Assembly (NCBI GenBank): GCA_024683645.1 | Contig: JAIKYA010000033.1 | Coordinates: 1 to 40,768 of the forward strand | DNA length: 40,768 nt | Direction: 5' to 3' | Origin: Lachnospiraceae bacterium | Lineage (GTDB): Bacteria > Bacillota > Clostridia > Lachnospirales > Lachnospiraceae | The notes under the pieces: model-generated | What the model saw: the letters and a program-made list of their open reading frames with translations, nothing else | What the model was told of the DNA's origin: nothing | Database searches by the model: none | Shown here: in pieces, positions 25,569 to 33,259 of the stretch | Layout of the letters: each line of letters begins with the position of its first letter | Numbering within the stretch: position 1 is the stretch's first letter | Translations under genes and position numbers: made by a program

Positions 25569-26792
25569 ATGGATTATAAAGCGCTGGTGCTCGACACCAT
25601 GAGGGGGAAGAGCGGAGAGTATCTTGTTACCGATATGGACGGCGAGATCCTTTTCCGTAATAATGTTGAGAGATTCACCGACAGGCAGTGGAAGGCCTGG
25701 GCCGAATTCCACATTGGGAGTCCGGCGGCTGTTAAAAAAGAGATCGTATGGGAGATCTCTGACCGCAGAAACCAGGCTTATTTCCGTGTGCTTTCGGTTC
25801 CGGCCGAAGCGGAAGGGAAAAGGCTTCTGGTTCATCATATCTATAATACAAGTGATTACGCAAATCTTCTAAGGGAAGTTTCCGGATATTCCAAAGAATG
25901 GCAGGAATTAAGCAAGATGCAGACCAATGTCCTGGAGCGTCTTTCCGGTGATTATATGGACTGCATGACGGTGATCATAGAATCACTTGATGTTGACAGT
26001 GCCGTTCTTTTTATCGAAAGAGAAAAGTGCATTGAGCAGTATACGATCGAAAAAGGGAATGAGGAGGCCACTCTTGCACGCATAGAAAAAGATAAATGGC
26101 CTTCGGGCAAAAAAGGTAGCCGCAGGTTCCTGCCCGGTTTCGGGACCAAGGGCTTTATCTGTTATGTAAGCGCCAAGACTGTCGACGGCGCCAGATATTC
26201 GCTCTTTATCAACGATGACGATACCGAATCCGAAGAGCCGTTCCAGATGCAGTATAATGTGATACGGCTCTTCATAGAAAACTGCATCATGCGTGAGCAG
26301 ATAATCTATGAGAGCGAACATGACCAGCTTACCGGACTGTACAATAAAGGCAAATATCTGGCCATGATGGACGATTTTTTCCCGAATTGCAGACAGCTTG
26401 CCGTATACAACATGGACGTGAATTATCTGAAACGGACCAACGATACTTACGGCCACGAAGCCGGAGATGCCCTGATCGTCAAAGCAGCAAAGAGTCTTTT
26501 GATGGTAGAACGCGAAAAAGTCCGGGGATTCAGGATGGGTGGAGACGAGTTTATGCTTCTGGCCTGGGATCTGACAGAGGAAGAAGCCGAACAGATCAGG
26601 ATCGACTGGAGAGAAGCGCTTGCAGAGCTCAATACCGCTCAGGGCGAGATAGAGTGTGTGATAGCCTGCGGTCTGGCTTACGGTGAGGGAGAGATAGATA
26701 TCAAGGAACTCTTAAGAGTAGCTGATGAGCGTATGTACGAGAACAAAGTAGAGATCAAAAAAGCGCGCGGGGATGATCCCAACGCAAGATAA
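25569..26792 (+). CDS. Diguanylate cyclase (PAS/GAF-like sensor + GGDEF)
   Basis: A 407-residue cytoplasmic protein. Residues about 12-100 look PAS-like (GEYLVTDMDGEILFRN), residues about 115-245 GAF-like, and about 250-400 form a GGDEF domain. The active-site motif GGDEF is intact at residues 324-328, with the upstream D(x)NYLKRTND substrate loop. It should make c-di-GMP from two GTP. The inhibitory I-site RxxD is not complete: R315 is present but position 318 is valine, so product inhibition may be absent. It is the first gene of the signalling operon, and the flagellar PilZ protein at 12615 is a plausible receptor. Confidence 0.9.
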   Translation: MDYKALVLDTMRGKSGEYLVTDMDGEILFRNNVERFTDRQWKAWAEFHIGSPAAVKKEIVWEISDRRNQAYFRVLSVPAEAEGKRLLVHHIYNTSDYANLLREVSGYSKEWQELSKMQTNVLERLSGDYMDCMTVIIESLDVDSAVLFIEREKCIEQYTIEKGNEEATLARIEKDKWPSGKKGSRRFLPGFGTKGFICYVSAKTVDGARYSLFINDDDTESEEPFQMQYNVIRLFIENCIMREQIIYESEHDQLTGLYNKGKYLAMMDDFFPNCRQLAVYNMDVNYLKRTNDTYGHEAGDALIVKAAKSLLMVEREKVRGFRMGGDEFMLLAWDLTEEEAEQIRIDWREALAELNTAQGEIECVIACGLAYGEGEIDIKELLRVADERMYENKVEIKKARGDDPNAR

Positions 26793-26812
26793 TAAAGAAA
26801 AGAGGAAAAGGT

Positions 26813-27112
26813 ATGACCATCAATACTAAGCAGGAAGGATCCAAGATGACCATTGCACTCGAAGGAAGACTTGATACACTTACTGCCCCGGATCTTGAGA
26901 CAGTGGTCAAAGAACAGCTTCACGGTATTTCGGATCTTGTATTCGATCTGAAGGATATTGCCTACGTTTCATCAGCAGGACTTCGTGTGCTGCTGGCAGC
27001 CCAGAAGATCATGAACCGCCAGGGAAGCATGGTGATACGTAACGCCAATGAAGACGTTATGGAGATTTTTGATGTTACCGGTTTTGTAGATATCCTTAAC
27101 ATAGAGTCCTGA
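26813..27112 (+). CDS. STAS-domain anti-anti-sigma factor (RsbV/SpoIIAA-like)
   Basis: A 99-residue single STAS domain. The phospho-acceptor region is YVSSAGLR, with S54 at the position equivalent to RsbV Ser56 and S53 adjacent. In partner switching, the unphosphorylated form binds an RsbW-type kinase and releases its client. It lies 20 nt after the cyclase and is the natural partner of the kinase at 32401, of the kinase domain fused to the MATE protein, and of the phosphatase at 30334. AGAGGAAAAGG precedes ATG 26813. Confidence 0.92.
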   Translation: MTINTKQEGSKMTIALEGRLDTLTAPDLETVVKEQLHGISDLVFDLKDIAYVSSAGLRVLLAAQKIMNRQGSMVIRNANEDVMEIFDVTGFVDILNIES

Positions 27113-27140
27113 TCCGGTTTCTGAAGACAAGGGGGTATTT

Positions 27141-28523
27141 ATGAAAAACGATGACATGCTTCTTCTGTCGCGTACTGCCGATCGTATGCAGGCCGGCGCT
27201 GGGGCGGATGTTATAGTTCTCCATATCAATCATTGTATGGAGAATTCTTTTGAATTCAGCAGGATACTTGGAAGGGTATTTAAGAAAGTTGTCTTTATCG
27301 GTGCACCGTATAATGAGAGGATCGTGCCGGTAGAGGACAGCTTTGTCGGTTATTATGCCCATACCGAAGATGGCAGCAAGGCCGTCTACAGGGGAAACGA
27401 AAGAATAGTAAACGTTGAGGGCAGTTTTATCGAGGTGGTAAGATCGCTTGTGGAACAGGCTGTAAAGCTTGATATATATCCGGCTCTTTCGGAAGGAGCA
27501 AAGCTTTTGGTCATTGAAGACGGAGGATATCATTACCAGGCGTTTCGGGATCTTTTCGAAAAATATCCCCTGCTTGAGAGCGCGACTCTCGGAGCGGTGG
27601 AACAGACCACTTCCGGAACAGTGCGGGGCTACAATCTGGGCAGGACAAAGGAGTATGCTTATCCGCATTTAAGTGTCGCAAGAAGCGACATAAAGATGAA
27701 CGTTGAGTCACGTTTTATAGCTGAACGTGTTATCGAGGAACTCAGTTCCTTCTTATACGGTATAAACACATTTCTTGATTTTCATAAGGTTTTGCTTATA
27801 GGCTACGGTGTTATCGGCAGACGTATAGCACAGGTGCTGACGGAAAGGCCGGTCAAGCTCATGGTATGCGAGAAGAATCCTTATATCTTTGGCCTTGCAG
27901 CCGGTGAAGGGATGGAGACCTATGAGACTACCGAGCCGGAATGCTTCAACGCCGATACCATAGTGCTGGGTAATACCGGCTGTGCGTCATTTGATGAGAA
28001 AATGCTTATGGATTTCATGCGCAGCAAATCGCATAAGCTTTATCTCGCCAGCAGCTCCTCGCAGGATGAGGAATTCTGGATATTCCTTTCAATGCTCCGC
28101 GGAGATATCCCTTATCCCGCAGGCGTATCACTTAAGGAACAGTTTGAATACACAGGCGTTGACGAGTATGTTTTTGAATATGATGATGACGGCAAGATCC
28201 GTGAAAAGATAGTATATCTTATTGCGAAAGGTCTGCCGGTAAACTTTTTCAGGCCGGATGTTATCAGCCTCACAAACTGCATGATAGATCTGATCTTTAC
28301 GGAGATACTGATGCTCGGCAAATGGCTTTGCGAAAACAGGGATGCCAGAAAAAAGCTCTATCTCCTGGGAGTAAACGAGGAGATCAGCAGCTATTGCAAT
28401 GAAAAAGAACTCTTCAGGGACTGGCTGGAGGTGTACGGCTTTTCTTATGAAGATGATATGGCAAGGCTTATGGATGCACATCCCATGAGCAAAAAACTCC
28501 GCGCATATATGCTGGAGGAGTAA
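27141..28523 (+). CDS. Divergent S-adenosylhomocysteine-hydrolase-like protein
   Basis: This 460-residue protein aligns by eye, along most of its length, with S-adenosylhomocysteine hydrolase (SAHH). Landmarks with near-identical spacing are: H31 for human H55; IEDGG with D127 for D131; EQTTSG with E154 for E156; K185 for K186; E189 for D190; the NAD-binding loop GYGVIG (221-226) with acidic E244; NTGC (278-281); and a C-terminal KGLPVNF segment. Human N181 is replaced by A180, N191 by S190, and the GHP motif histidine (H353) by arginine. A changed or lost activity, or a ligand-sensing role, is likely. It lies between the STAS gene and the MATE-kinase fusion, so a regulatory function is inferred. 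It is too divergent to be the housekeeping enzyme. Confidence 0.72.
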   Translation: MKNDDMLLLSRTADRMQAGAGADVIVLHINHCMENSFEFSRILGRVFKKVVFIGAPYNERIVPVEDSFVGYYAHTEDGSKAVYRGNERIVNVEGSFIEVVRSLVEQAVKLDIYPALSEGAKLLVIEDGGYHYQAFRDLFEKYPLLESATLGAVEQTTSGTVRGYNLGRTKEYAYPHLSVARSDIKMNVESRFIAERVIEELSSFLYGINTFLDFHKVLLIGYGVIGRRIAQVLTERPVKLMVCEKNPYIFGLAAGEGMETYETTEPECFNADTIVLGNTGCASFDEKMLMDFMRSKSHKLYLASSSSQDEEFWIFLSMLRGDIPYPAGVSLKEQFEYTGVDEYVFEYDDDGKIREKIVYLIAKGLPVNFFRPDVISLTNCMIDLIFTEILMLGKWLCENRDARKKLYLLGVNEEISSYCNEKELFRDWLEVYGFSYEDDMARLMDAHPMSKKLRAYMLEE

Positions 28524-28527
28524 GCGG

Positions 28528-30321
28528 ATGCAGGAACAGGCTGTTTTGGAAAACCGTATAGTCCGGGATACTTTTATGAAATTCTTTTTCCCTACGGTTG
28601 CCAGTTCTATCACTTTGTCAGTCATATCCATGACTGATCTGGTGATAGCAGGCAATCTCGTGGGAGAGACAGGACTTTCCGCGATCAGTCTGGGACTCCC
28701 GGTCGTAATATTTGCACAGATAGTATATGCGCTCTTCGGGATGGGCGGGGCTATCTTTCTTTCCGTCCATATGGGACGCGGTGACAGGGCATACTGCAGC
28801 AGGATATTTACCGTATCCATGTTTTCCTCACTTATCATAGGCGTGATCGCGGCGGTTCTGGGTACCGTATTTCTGGATGGGCTGGTCACGATACTCGGAG
28901 CTACGGACGTAGCAACTAAGGGAGCGGCAGAAAGCTATATAGGCGTGCTTTTTCTGGGGCTGCCTGTTCTGATACTTTCTCCTGTGATGGTGACTTTCTT
29001 AAGAAACGATAATGAACAGAAGTATGCGATGCTGTGTGTTGTTGTCGCAGGTCTTTCGAACATAGTATTTTCGGTATGGTTTGTTCTTTCATTCGGAATG
29101 GGCTGCGCGGGCATTGCAGCAGGAACGGTTGTTGCGGAAGCGCTGTGCTGTCTGCTGGCTTCATTTAAGCTGTTTTCGAAAAAAAGGATGTTCGGCCTCG
29201 TGAAGCTTCCGACAGCAAAAGAGACGGCAAAGCTAAATCTGAGCATCATCAAATTCGGTATCACGCTGGCTGTCATTTTTGCATCACAGATATTGCTTAC
29301 GATCGTTGTAAACCATGCGCTGGGCAACTACGGAGGCCTGGAAGGTATCGCAATATATGCGGTCATTAAGTATCTTATCAATTTCCTTTTTGCGCTGTTT
29401 GACGGTGTAACGGGATCCATTCAGCCCATGCTCGGGATATATTACGGAGAGCGCGAAGAAGAGAATGTCCGCAGGACCGCAAAGATAGGTGCGATCGTAA
29501 TGCTTGTGATATCCCTCGCGATGGCGGGGCTCATGTTTGCATTCGGACGTTTGCTCTGCCTGCTTTTCCATATAACAGGGGAGGGGCTTACAAGGGAGAT
29601 GCTGTTTGCGCTCAGAGTGATCTCGGTATACTGTCCGCTCATGGCGCTTACCACTTTCCTGAATTCTTTTTACCGCTGCACGGGAAAAACGGGTGAAGCC
29701 TTTATAATAAGCATACTGGACAATCTGATCTTTCCGGTAAGCCTGGTCATCATCCTTTCGATGAATTACGGACTGCACGGTGTATGGTACGGACTGCTCG
29801 CAGCATCACTGGCGACAAACAGCTGCATCATTCTATACTGCCTTATATCCCGCAAGGGCTTCCTTATGCTTGATAAAAATGAATTCAAACGTGAAGAAGG
29901 GGAATTCCGCCGCATACTTGCTGCGGAGAAAGAAAATATACCCGAACTGCTCGGCGAGATCGAGGTATATTGCGATGAAGCGGGGATAGGTCCCAAACAG
30001 GCATATTATATAAGCCTGGTCATTGAGGAACTGGTTGTTAATGTAGTGAATATGGCCGGGGATAACAGAAAATCCGACTATGTTGATATACTTATAGCCA
30101 GGGAAGGCGGCAGATCCAGGCTCAGGGTCAGGGATAATCTGACGCAGTTCGATCCCACTGAAGAAGTCGGGGATATGGAGGATGTACGGAGCGGGCTTCT
30201 GGATGATGCATCCGAAAAGACAGCTGTCAATGAACTCGGAATAGGCATTGTAAAAAAGATAGCATCGGAGTACAGTTACAGAAGGACGATAGGATATAAC
30301 AACTTTATGGTGGTTTTGTAG
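28528..30321 (+). CDS. MATE-family transporter fused to RsbW-like HATPase domain
   Basis: A 597-residue two-part protein. Residues about 10-445 form a 12-helix MATE efflux transporter. Residues about 455-597 form a GHKL ATPase domain of the RsbW/SpoIIAB type. Its N-box has E500, E501 and N505 (VIEELVVNVVN), the G1 box is RVRDNLTQFDP, and the G2 box is NELGIGIVKKI. The frame is continuous and there is no stop or second ribosome binding site at the junction. This arrangement would put an anti-sigma-type kinase on the membrane under control of a transporter or ligand-binding pore. It starts 4 nt after the SAHH-like gene and ends 12 nt before the phosphatase. Confidence 0.88.
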   Translation: MQEQAVLENRIVRDTFMKFFFPTVASSITLSVISMTDLVIAGNLVGETGLSAISLGLPVVIFAQIVYALFGMGGAIFLSVHMGRGDRAYCSRIFTVSMFSSLIIGVIAAVLGTVFLDGLVTILGATDVATKGAAESYIGVLFLGLPVLILSPVMVTFLRNDNEQKYAMLCVVVAGLSNIVFSVWFVLSFGMGCAGIAAGTVVAEALCCLLASFKLFSKKRMFGLVKLPTAKETAKLNLSIIKFGITLAVIFASQILLTIVVNHALGNYGGLEGIAIYAVIKYLINFLFALFDGVTGSIQPMLGIYYGEREEENVRRTAKIGAIVMLVISLAMAGLMFAFGRLLCLLFHITGEGLTREMLFALRVISVYCPLMALTTFLNSFYRCTGKTGEAFIISILDNLIFPVSLVIILSMNYGLHGVWYGLLAASLATNSCIILYCLISRKGFLMLDKNEFKREEGEFRRILAAEKENIPELLGEIEVYCDEAGIGPKQAYYISLVIEELVVNVVNMAGDNRKSDYVDILIAREGGRSRLRVRDNLTQFDPTEEVGDMEDVRSGLLDDASEKTAVNELGIGIVKKIASEYSYRRTIGYNNFMVVL

Positions 30322-30333
30322 GAGGAGGGATTC

Positions 30334-32370
30334 ATGAAAGATATTTTTTCGGTATTCAGGAAAAAAGAATGGCTGATACGCATGATATGCGTGGGCATAC
30401 TGTTCATTGTCGTTGCACTGCCCTTCAAGACGCTGTTCACGCTGGTGCCGGGTATGACGGAAGTGCGTCCGGCCAATATGATACCGGTCGTATTCGGACT
30501 CCTTTGGGGACCCGCCGGAGCCTGGGGTATATCCATAGCAAACCTTATATCGGATATCATCAACAGCTTAAGCGGCGGCGGAGGAGTGGCTTCGCTTCTG
30601 AATCCCGTAAGCATGAAGATATTCATAGGCGGTTTTATAATCAATTTCTTCTATGCCTATCTGCCGTATAAGCTGTGGTACAGCCTTGATTTCGGACGCG
30701 GATATACAGTAAAGCCGCGACTGAGGAGCGTTAAGGAAATACTGAAATTTATCTATATCGTATTTGTGGATTCGCTGATAACGACAGTGCTGCTTTCGCT
30801 CCTGTTTGAGCATCTGGGCTTCCAGCAGTTTGGTTCCTCGGGCTTATTACTGTTCTTTAACAACTTTGACTTCGCGGTAATACTCGGAGTTCCCGCCTTG
30901 CTTCTGATCACCAGTAACCGCAGCGCCCAGTTCTGGACGCCGGTAACACCGGTTGCCGAAGGAGAAGAGACGGAAACCAGGAAAAAGGGCATAATGGATT
31001 ATATACCCGATGTGCTGCTTTTCCTCATCTGCGCTCTGGGTGTGGCTTATTTCATCATTGAAAGAACGAATGAGTTCGTGCTCGATCAGGATTCGGCGCT
31101 TCTTGTTACGATCTGCTTTGCGCTGTTCGAGATAATATACATATTCAAACCTGTAAGAGAAGTCCGGAGCGAGCGCTTCAGAGTCAATATAAGGACTATG
31201 TCAATAAGGGCAAAGGTGGTTCTTGGTTTCCTTCTTATCACGGTCTTCTCTGTGCTCATGGTAGGTGTGACAAGTTATCGGGCAGAGCGTGAGGTGGCGC
31301 AGGATGCCGTATCTCTGTGGGGGCATGTATATGCCGTGGTCGGCATTGCTCTGAACGTCATGTTCCTGGTTACGATCATTTTCCTGCGTTATGTAGAGAA
31401 AAGCATTACCCAGCCTCTTGAAGATCTGGCTGAACAGGTCGATGCTTTTGCAGAAAGAGATCACTATGCAGATGCGAACAGCGGATATAATGCATCCGAA
31501 GAATTTGTTTCCGCTAAAACGGGTGATGAGATAGAAGGTCTTTCCGACAGTTTCGGAAGGATGATGAATGATATAAATAATTATGTGTCAAACCTGACGG
31601 TGATCACGGCCGAAAAGGAAAGGATAGGAGCAGAGCTGAATGTCGCCACACAGATACAGGCGGATATGCTTCCGAGAATATTCCCGGCCTTTCCCGACAG
31701 GAAGGAATTCGATCTGTTTGCAACTATGGAACCTGCCAAGGAAGTGGGCGGTGATTTCTACGATTTCTTCCTGATAGATGATGATCATCTGGGAATGGTA
31801 ATGGCCGATGTGTCCGGAAAGGGTGTCCCTGCCGCACTGTTCATGGTGATCGCAAAGACTCTTATAAAGAACCGTGCACAGCTGGGCGGTACACCTGCAG
31901 AAGTGCTGGCTTATGCCAATACAGAGCTGTGTGAAGGAAATGAAGCCGAACTCTTTGTTACTGTATGGCTCGCGATCATGGAGATCTCAAGCGGTAAGGG
32001 AGTTGCTGCAAATGCGGGACATGAATATCCCGCCATACGCAGGGCATCGGGTGAATTTGAGCTTGTTAAGCACAAGCATTCACCGGCTGTTGCGACCATC
32101 GAGGGTATAAGATTCAGCGAGCATGAGTTTGAACTGCATCCGGGCGATACGCTGTATGTTTATACCGACGGTGTGCCCGAAGCTACTAATAAGAATGACG
32201 AGCTTTACGGTACGGAGCGTATGCTGGGAGCGCTCAATGCCGATCCAAATGCCACACCCGAGACATTGCTTAAAAATGTGCGCAGATCCATGGATGAGTT
32301 TGTGGGAGATGCGCCCCAGTTTGATGACATCACGATGCTGGCTTGCAAATATATCGGTAACGGAAACTGA
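30334..32370 (+). CDS. Membrane PP2C (SpoIIE/RsbU-type) phosphatase with ECF-S-like sensor
   Basis: A 678-residue protein. Residues about 15-200 are several transmembrane helices with a pattern (VRPANMIPVVFGLLWGPAGA, then ISDI) like the substrate-binding S components of ECF vitamin transporters. Further helices follow (about 220-285), then a chemoreceptor-like pair (about 295-355) and a HAMP-like segment (KSITQPLEDLAEQVDAF). Residues about 430-675 form the SpoIIE/PP2C domain with the metal motifs GGDFYD (D474, D477), ADVSGKG, DGVPEA and FDDITML. It should dephosphorylate the STAS protein at 26813 upon an external or membrane signal. Ligand type is unknown. Confidence 0.88.
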   Translation: MKDIFSVFRKKEWLIRMICVGILFIVVALPFKTLFTLVPGMTEVRPANMIPVVFGLLWGPAGAWGISIANLISDIINSLSGGGGVASLLNPVSMKIFIGGFIINFFYAYLPYKLWYSLDFGRGYTVKPRLRSVKEILKFIYIVFVDSLITTVLLSLLFEHLGFQQFGSSGLLLFFNNFDFAVILGVPALLLITSNRSAQFWTPVTPVAEGEETETRKKGIMDYIPDVLLFLICALGVAYFIIERTNEFVLDQDSALLVTICFALFEIIYIFKPVREVRSERFRVNIRTMSIRAKVVLGFLLITVFSVLMVGVTSYRAEREVAQDAVSLWGHVYAVVGIALNVMFLVTIIFLRYVEKSITQPLEDLAEQVDAFAERDHYADANSGYNASEEFVSAKTGDEIEGLSDSFGRMMNDINNYVSNLTVITAEKERIGAELNVATQIQADMLPRIFPAFPDRKEFDLFATMEPAKEVGGDFYDFFLIDDDHLGMVMADVSGKGVPAALFMVIAKTLIKNRAQLGGTPAEVLAYANTELCEGNEAELFVTVWLAIMEISSGKGVAANAGHEYPAIRRASGEFELVKHKHSPAVATIEGIRFSEHEFELHPGDTLYVYTDGVPEATNKNDELYGTERMLGALNADPNATPETLLKNVRRSMDEFVGDAPQFDDITMLACKYIGNGN

Positions 32371-32400
32371 GTGTTTCCTCGTTTATAAAGGGGGTTGAAA

Positions 32401-32811
32401 TTGCTGCAGGAACTTGAGATAGAAGCAAAAGATGAAAACCTCGATACTGTTCTGGATATGGTTAACGGACAGATGGAGGAGATGGGTTTTCTGCCGAAGA
32501 CTATGATAAGGATGGCTGTGGCGGTAGAGGAGATATTTGTCAATATATCTCATTATGCGTACGGAGATAAGACCGGCAGTGCAAAGATCATAGTGGAATC
32601 GTCAGAGGAACCTAAGGGTGTCTTCATTACTTTTATCGACAGCGGTATTCCCTATGATCCGCTGGAGAAGGAAGATCCCGATATCACGCTGTCCGCAGAG
32701 GAAAGACAGATAGGCGGTCTGGGTATCTATATGGTTAAACAGACTGTTGATGATATAGTTTATCGTTATGAGGACGGAAAGAACATCCTGCGGATTTTTA
32801 AAGGGGTGTAA
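32401..32811 (+). CDS. RsbW/SpoIIAB-like serine kinase (anti-sigma type)
   Basis: A 136-residue GHKL kinase. The N-box is VAVEEIFVNISHYAYG, G1 is FIDSGIPYDP, and G2 is IGGLGIYMVKQ. It should phosphorylate the STAS protein and sequester a client when that protein is phosphorylated. I chose TTG 32401 because AAAGGGGG is six bases upstream; TTG 32395 abuts that site. This is the last gene of the operon, and no sigma factor gene follows, so the client is unknown. Confidence 0.9.
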   Translation: MLQELEIEAKDENLDTVLDMVNGQMEEMGFLPKTMIRMAVAVEEIFVNISHYAYGDKTGSAKIIVESSEEPKGVFITFIDSGIPYDPLEKEDPDITLSAEERQIGGLGIYMVKQTVDDIVYRYEDGKNILRIFKGV

Positions 32812-32820
32812 AAATTCATC

Positions 32821-32849
32821 TTGCATTATCACGGCATATATGATAATAT
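32821..32849 (+). promoter_or_regulatory. Probable promoter of secG-rnr-smpB
   Basis: TTGCAT (32821-32826), a 17-bp spacer and TAATAT (32844-32849) lie right after the kinase gene and 31 bp before the secG start. No terminator was seen between the two genes, so some readthrough from upstream is possible. Confidence 0.5.
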
Positions 32850-32879
32850 ACCATTTGTTGTGAACGGAGGTTTTTGGTT

Positions 32880-33116
32880 ATGCGTACTTTTTTAACAATA
32901 CTTTTTATAATCGACTGCATCGCACTTTGTGTTATCGTGCTTATGCAGAAGGGGCGTGAGTCAGGTATGGGCGCACTTACGGGTGGCTCTTCCGATACAT
33001 ACTGGAGCAAGAACAAGGGAAGGTCCAGAGAAGGCATGATGTTGTTACTCACAAGAGTTTTTTCAGCTGTAGGACTGGTACTTGTGGTGCTTCTTAATAT
33101 GTCGAGACTTCACTGA
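32880..33116 (+). CDS. secG: Preprotein translocase subunit SecG
   Basis: A 78-residue protein with two transmembrane helices and the family motif RESGMGALTGGSSDTYW between them. It is an auxiliary subunit of the SecYEG channel. ATG 32880 is 9 nt after GGAGG; the in-frame TTG at 32874 is too close to that site. The order secG-rnr-smpB-ssrA is conserved in Firmicutes. Confidence 0.94.
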   Translation: MRTFLTILFIIDCIALCVIVLMQKGRESGMGALTGGSSDTYWSKNKGRSREGMMLLLTRVFSAVGLVLVVLLNMSRLH

Positions 33117-33138
33117 TCGGAACGGATATGGATCGTCG

Positions 33139-33164
33139 CCCCTCGCGCAAGCGGGGGGTTTATT
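33139..33164 (+). terminator. GC-rich hairpin between secG and rnr
   Basis: CCCCTCGC (33139-33146) pairs with GCGGGGGG (33151-33158) around a GCAA (GNRA) tetraloop, followed by TTTATTGC and more Ts. It looks like a partial terminator or mRNA processing point that sets secG levels apart from rnr. Confidence 0.6.
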
Positions 33165-33259
33165 GCTTTTACGGAAAGAGTATCCCGCGACCGTGCTCCG
33201 GGCGCGAAAGTTTTGTAAGAGGAACGCCCTGTCAGACGGAAATGCGAAAGGGAAATATA

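Noticed and set aside
33128-33259. N-terminal extension of RNase R
   Set aside because: The extra codons include the secG-rnr hairpin region and look non-coding; ATG 33260 gives the family-like basic start.
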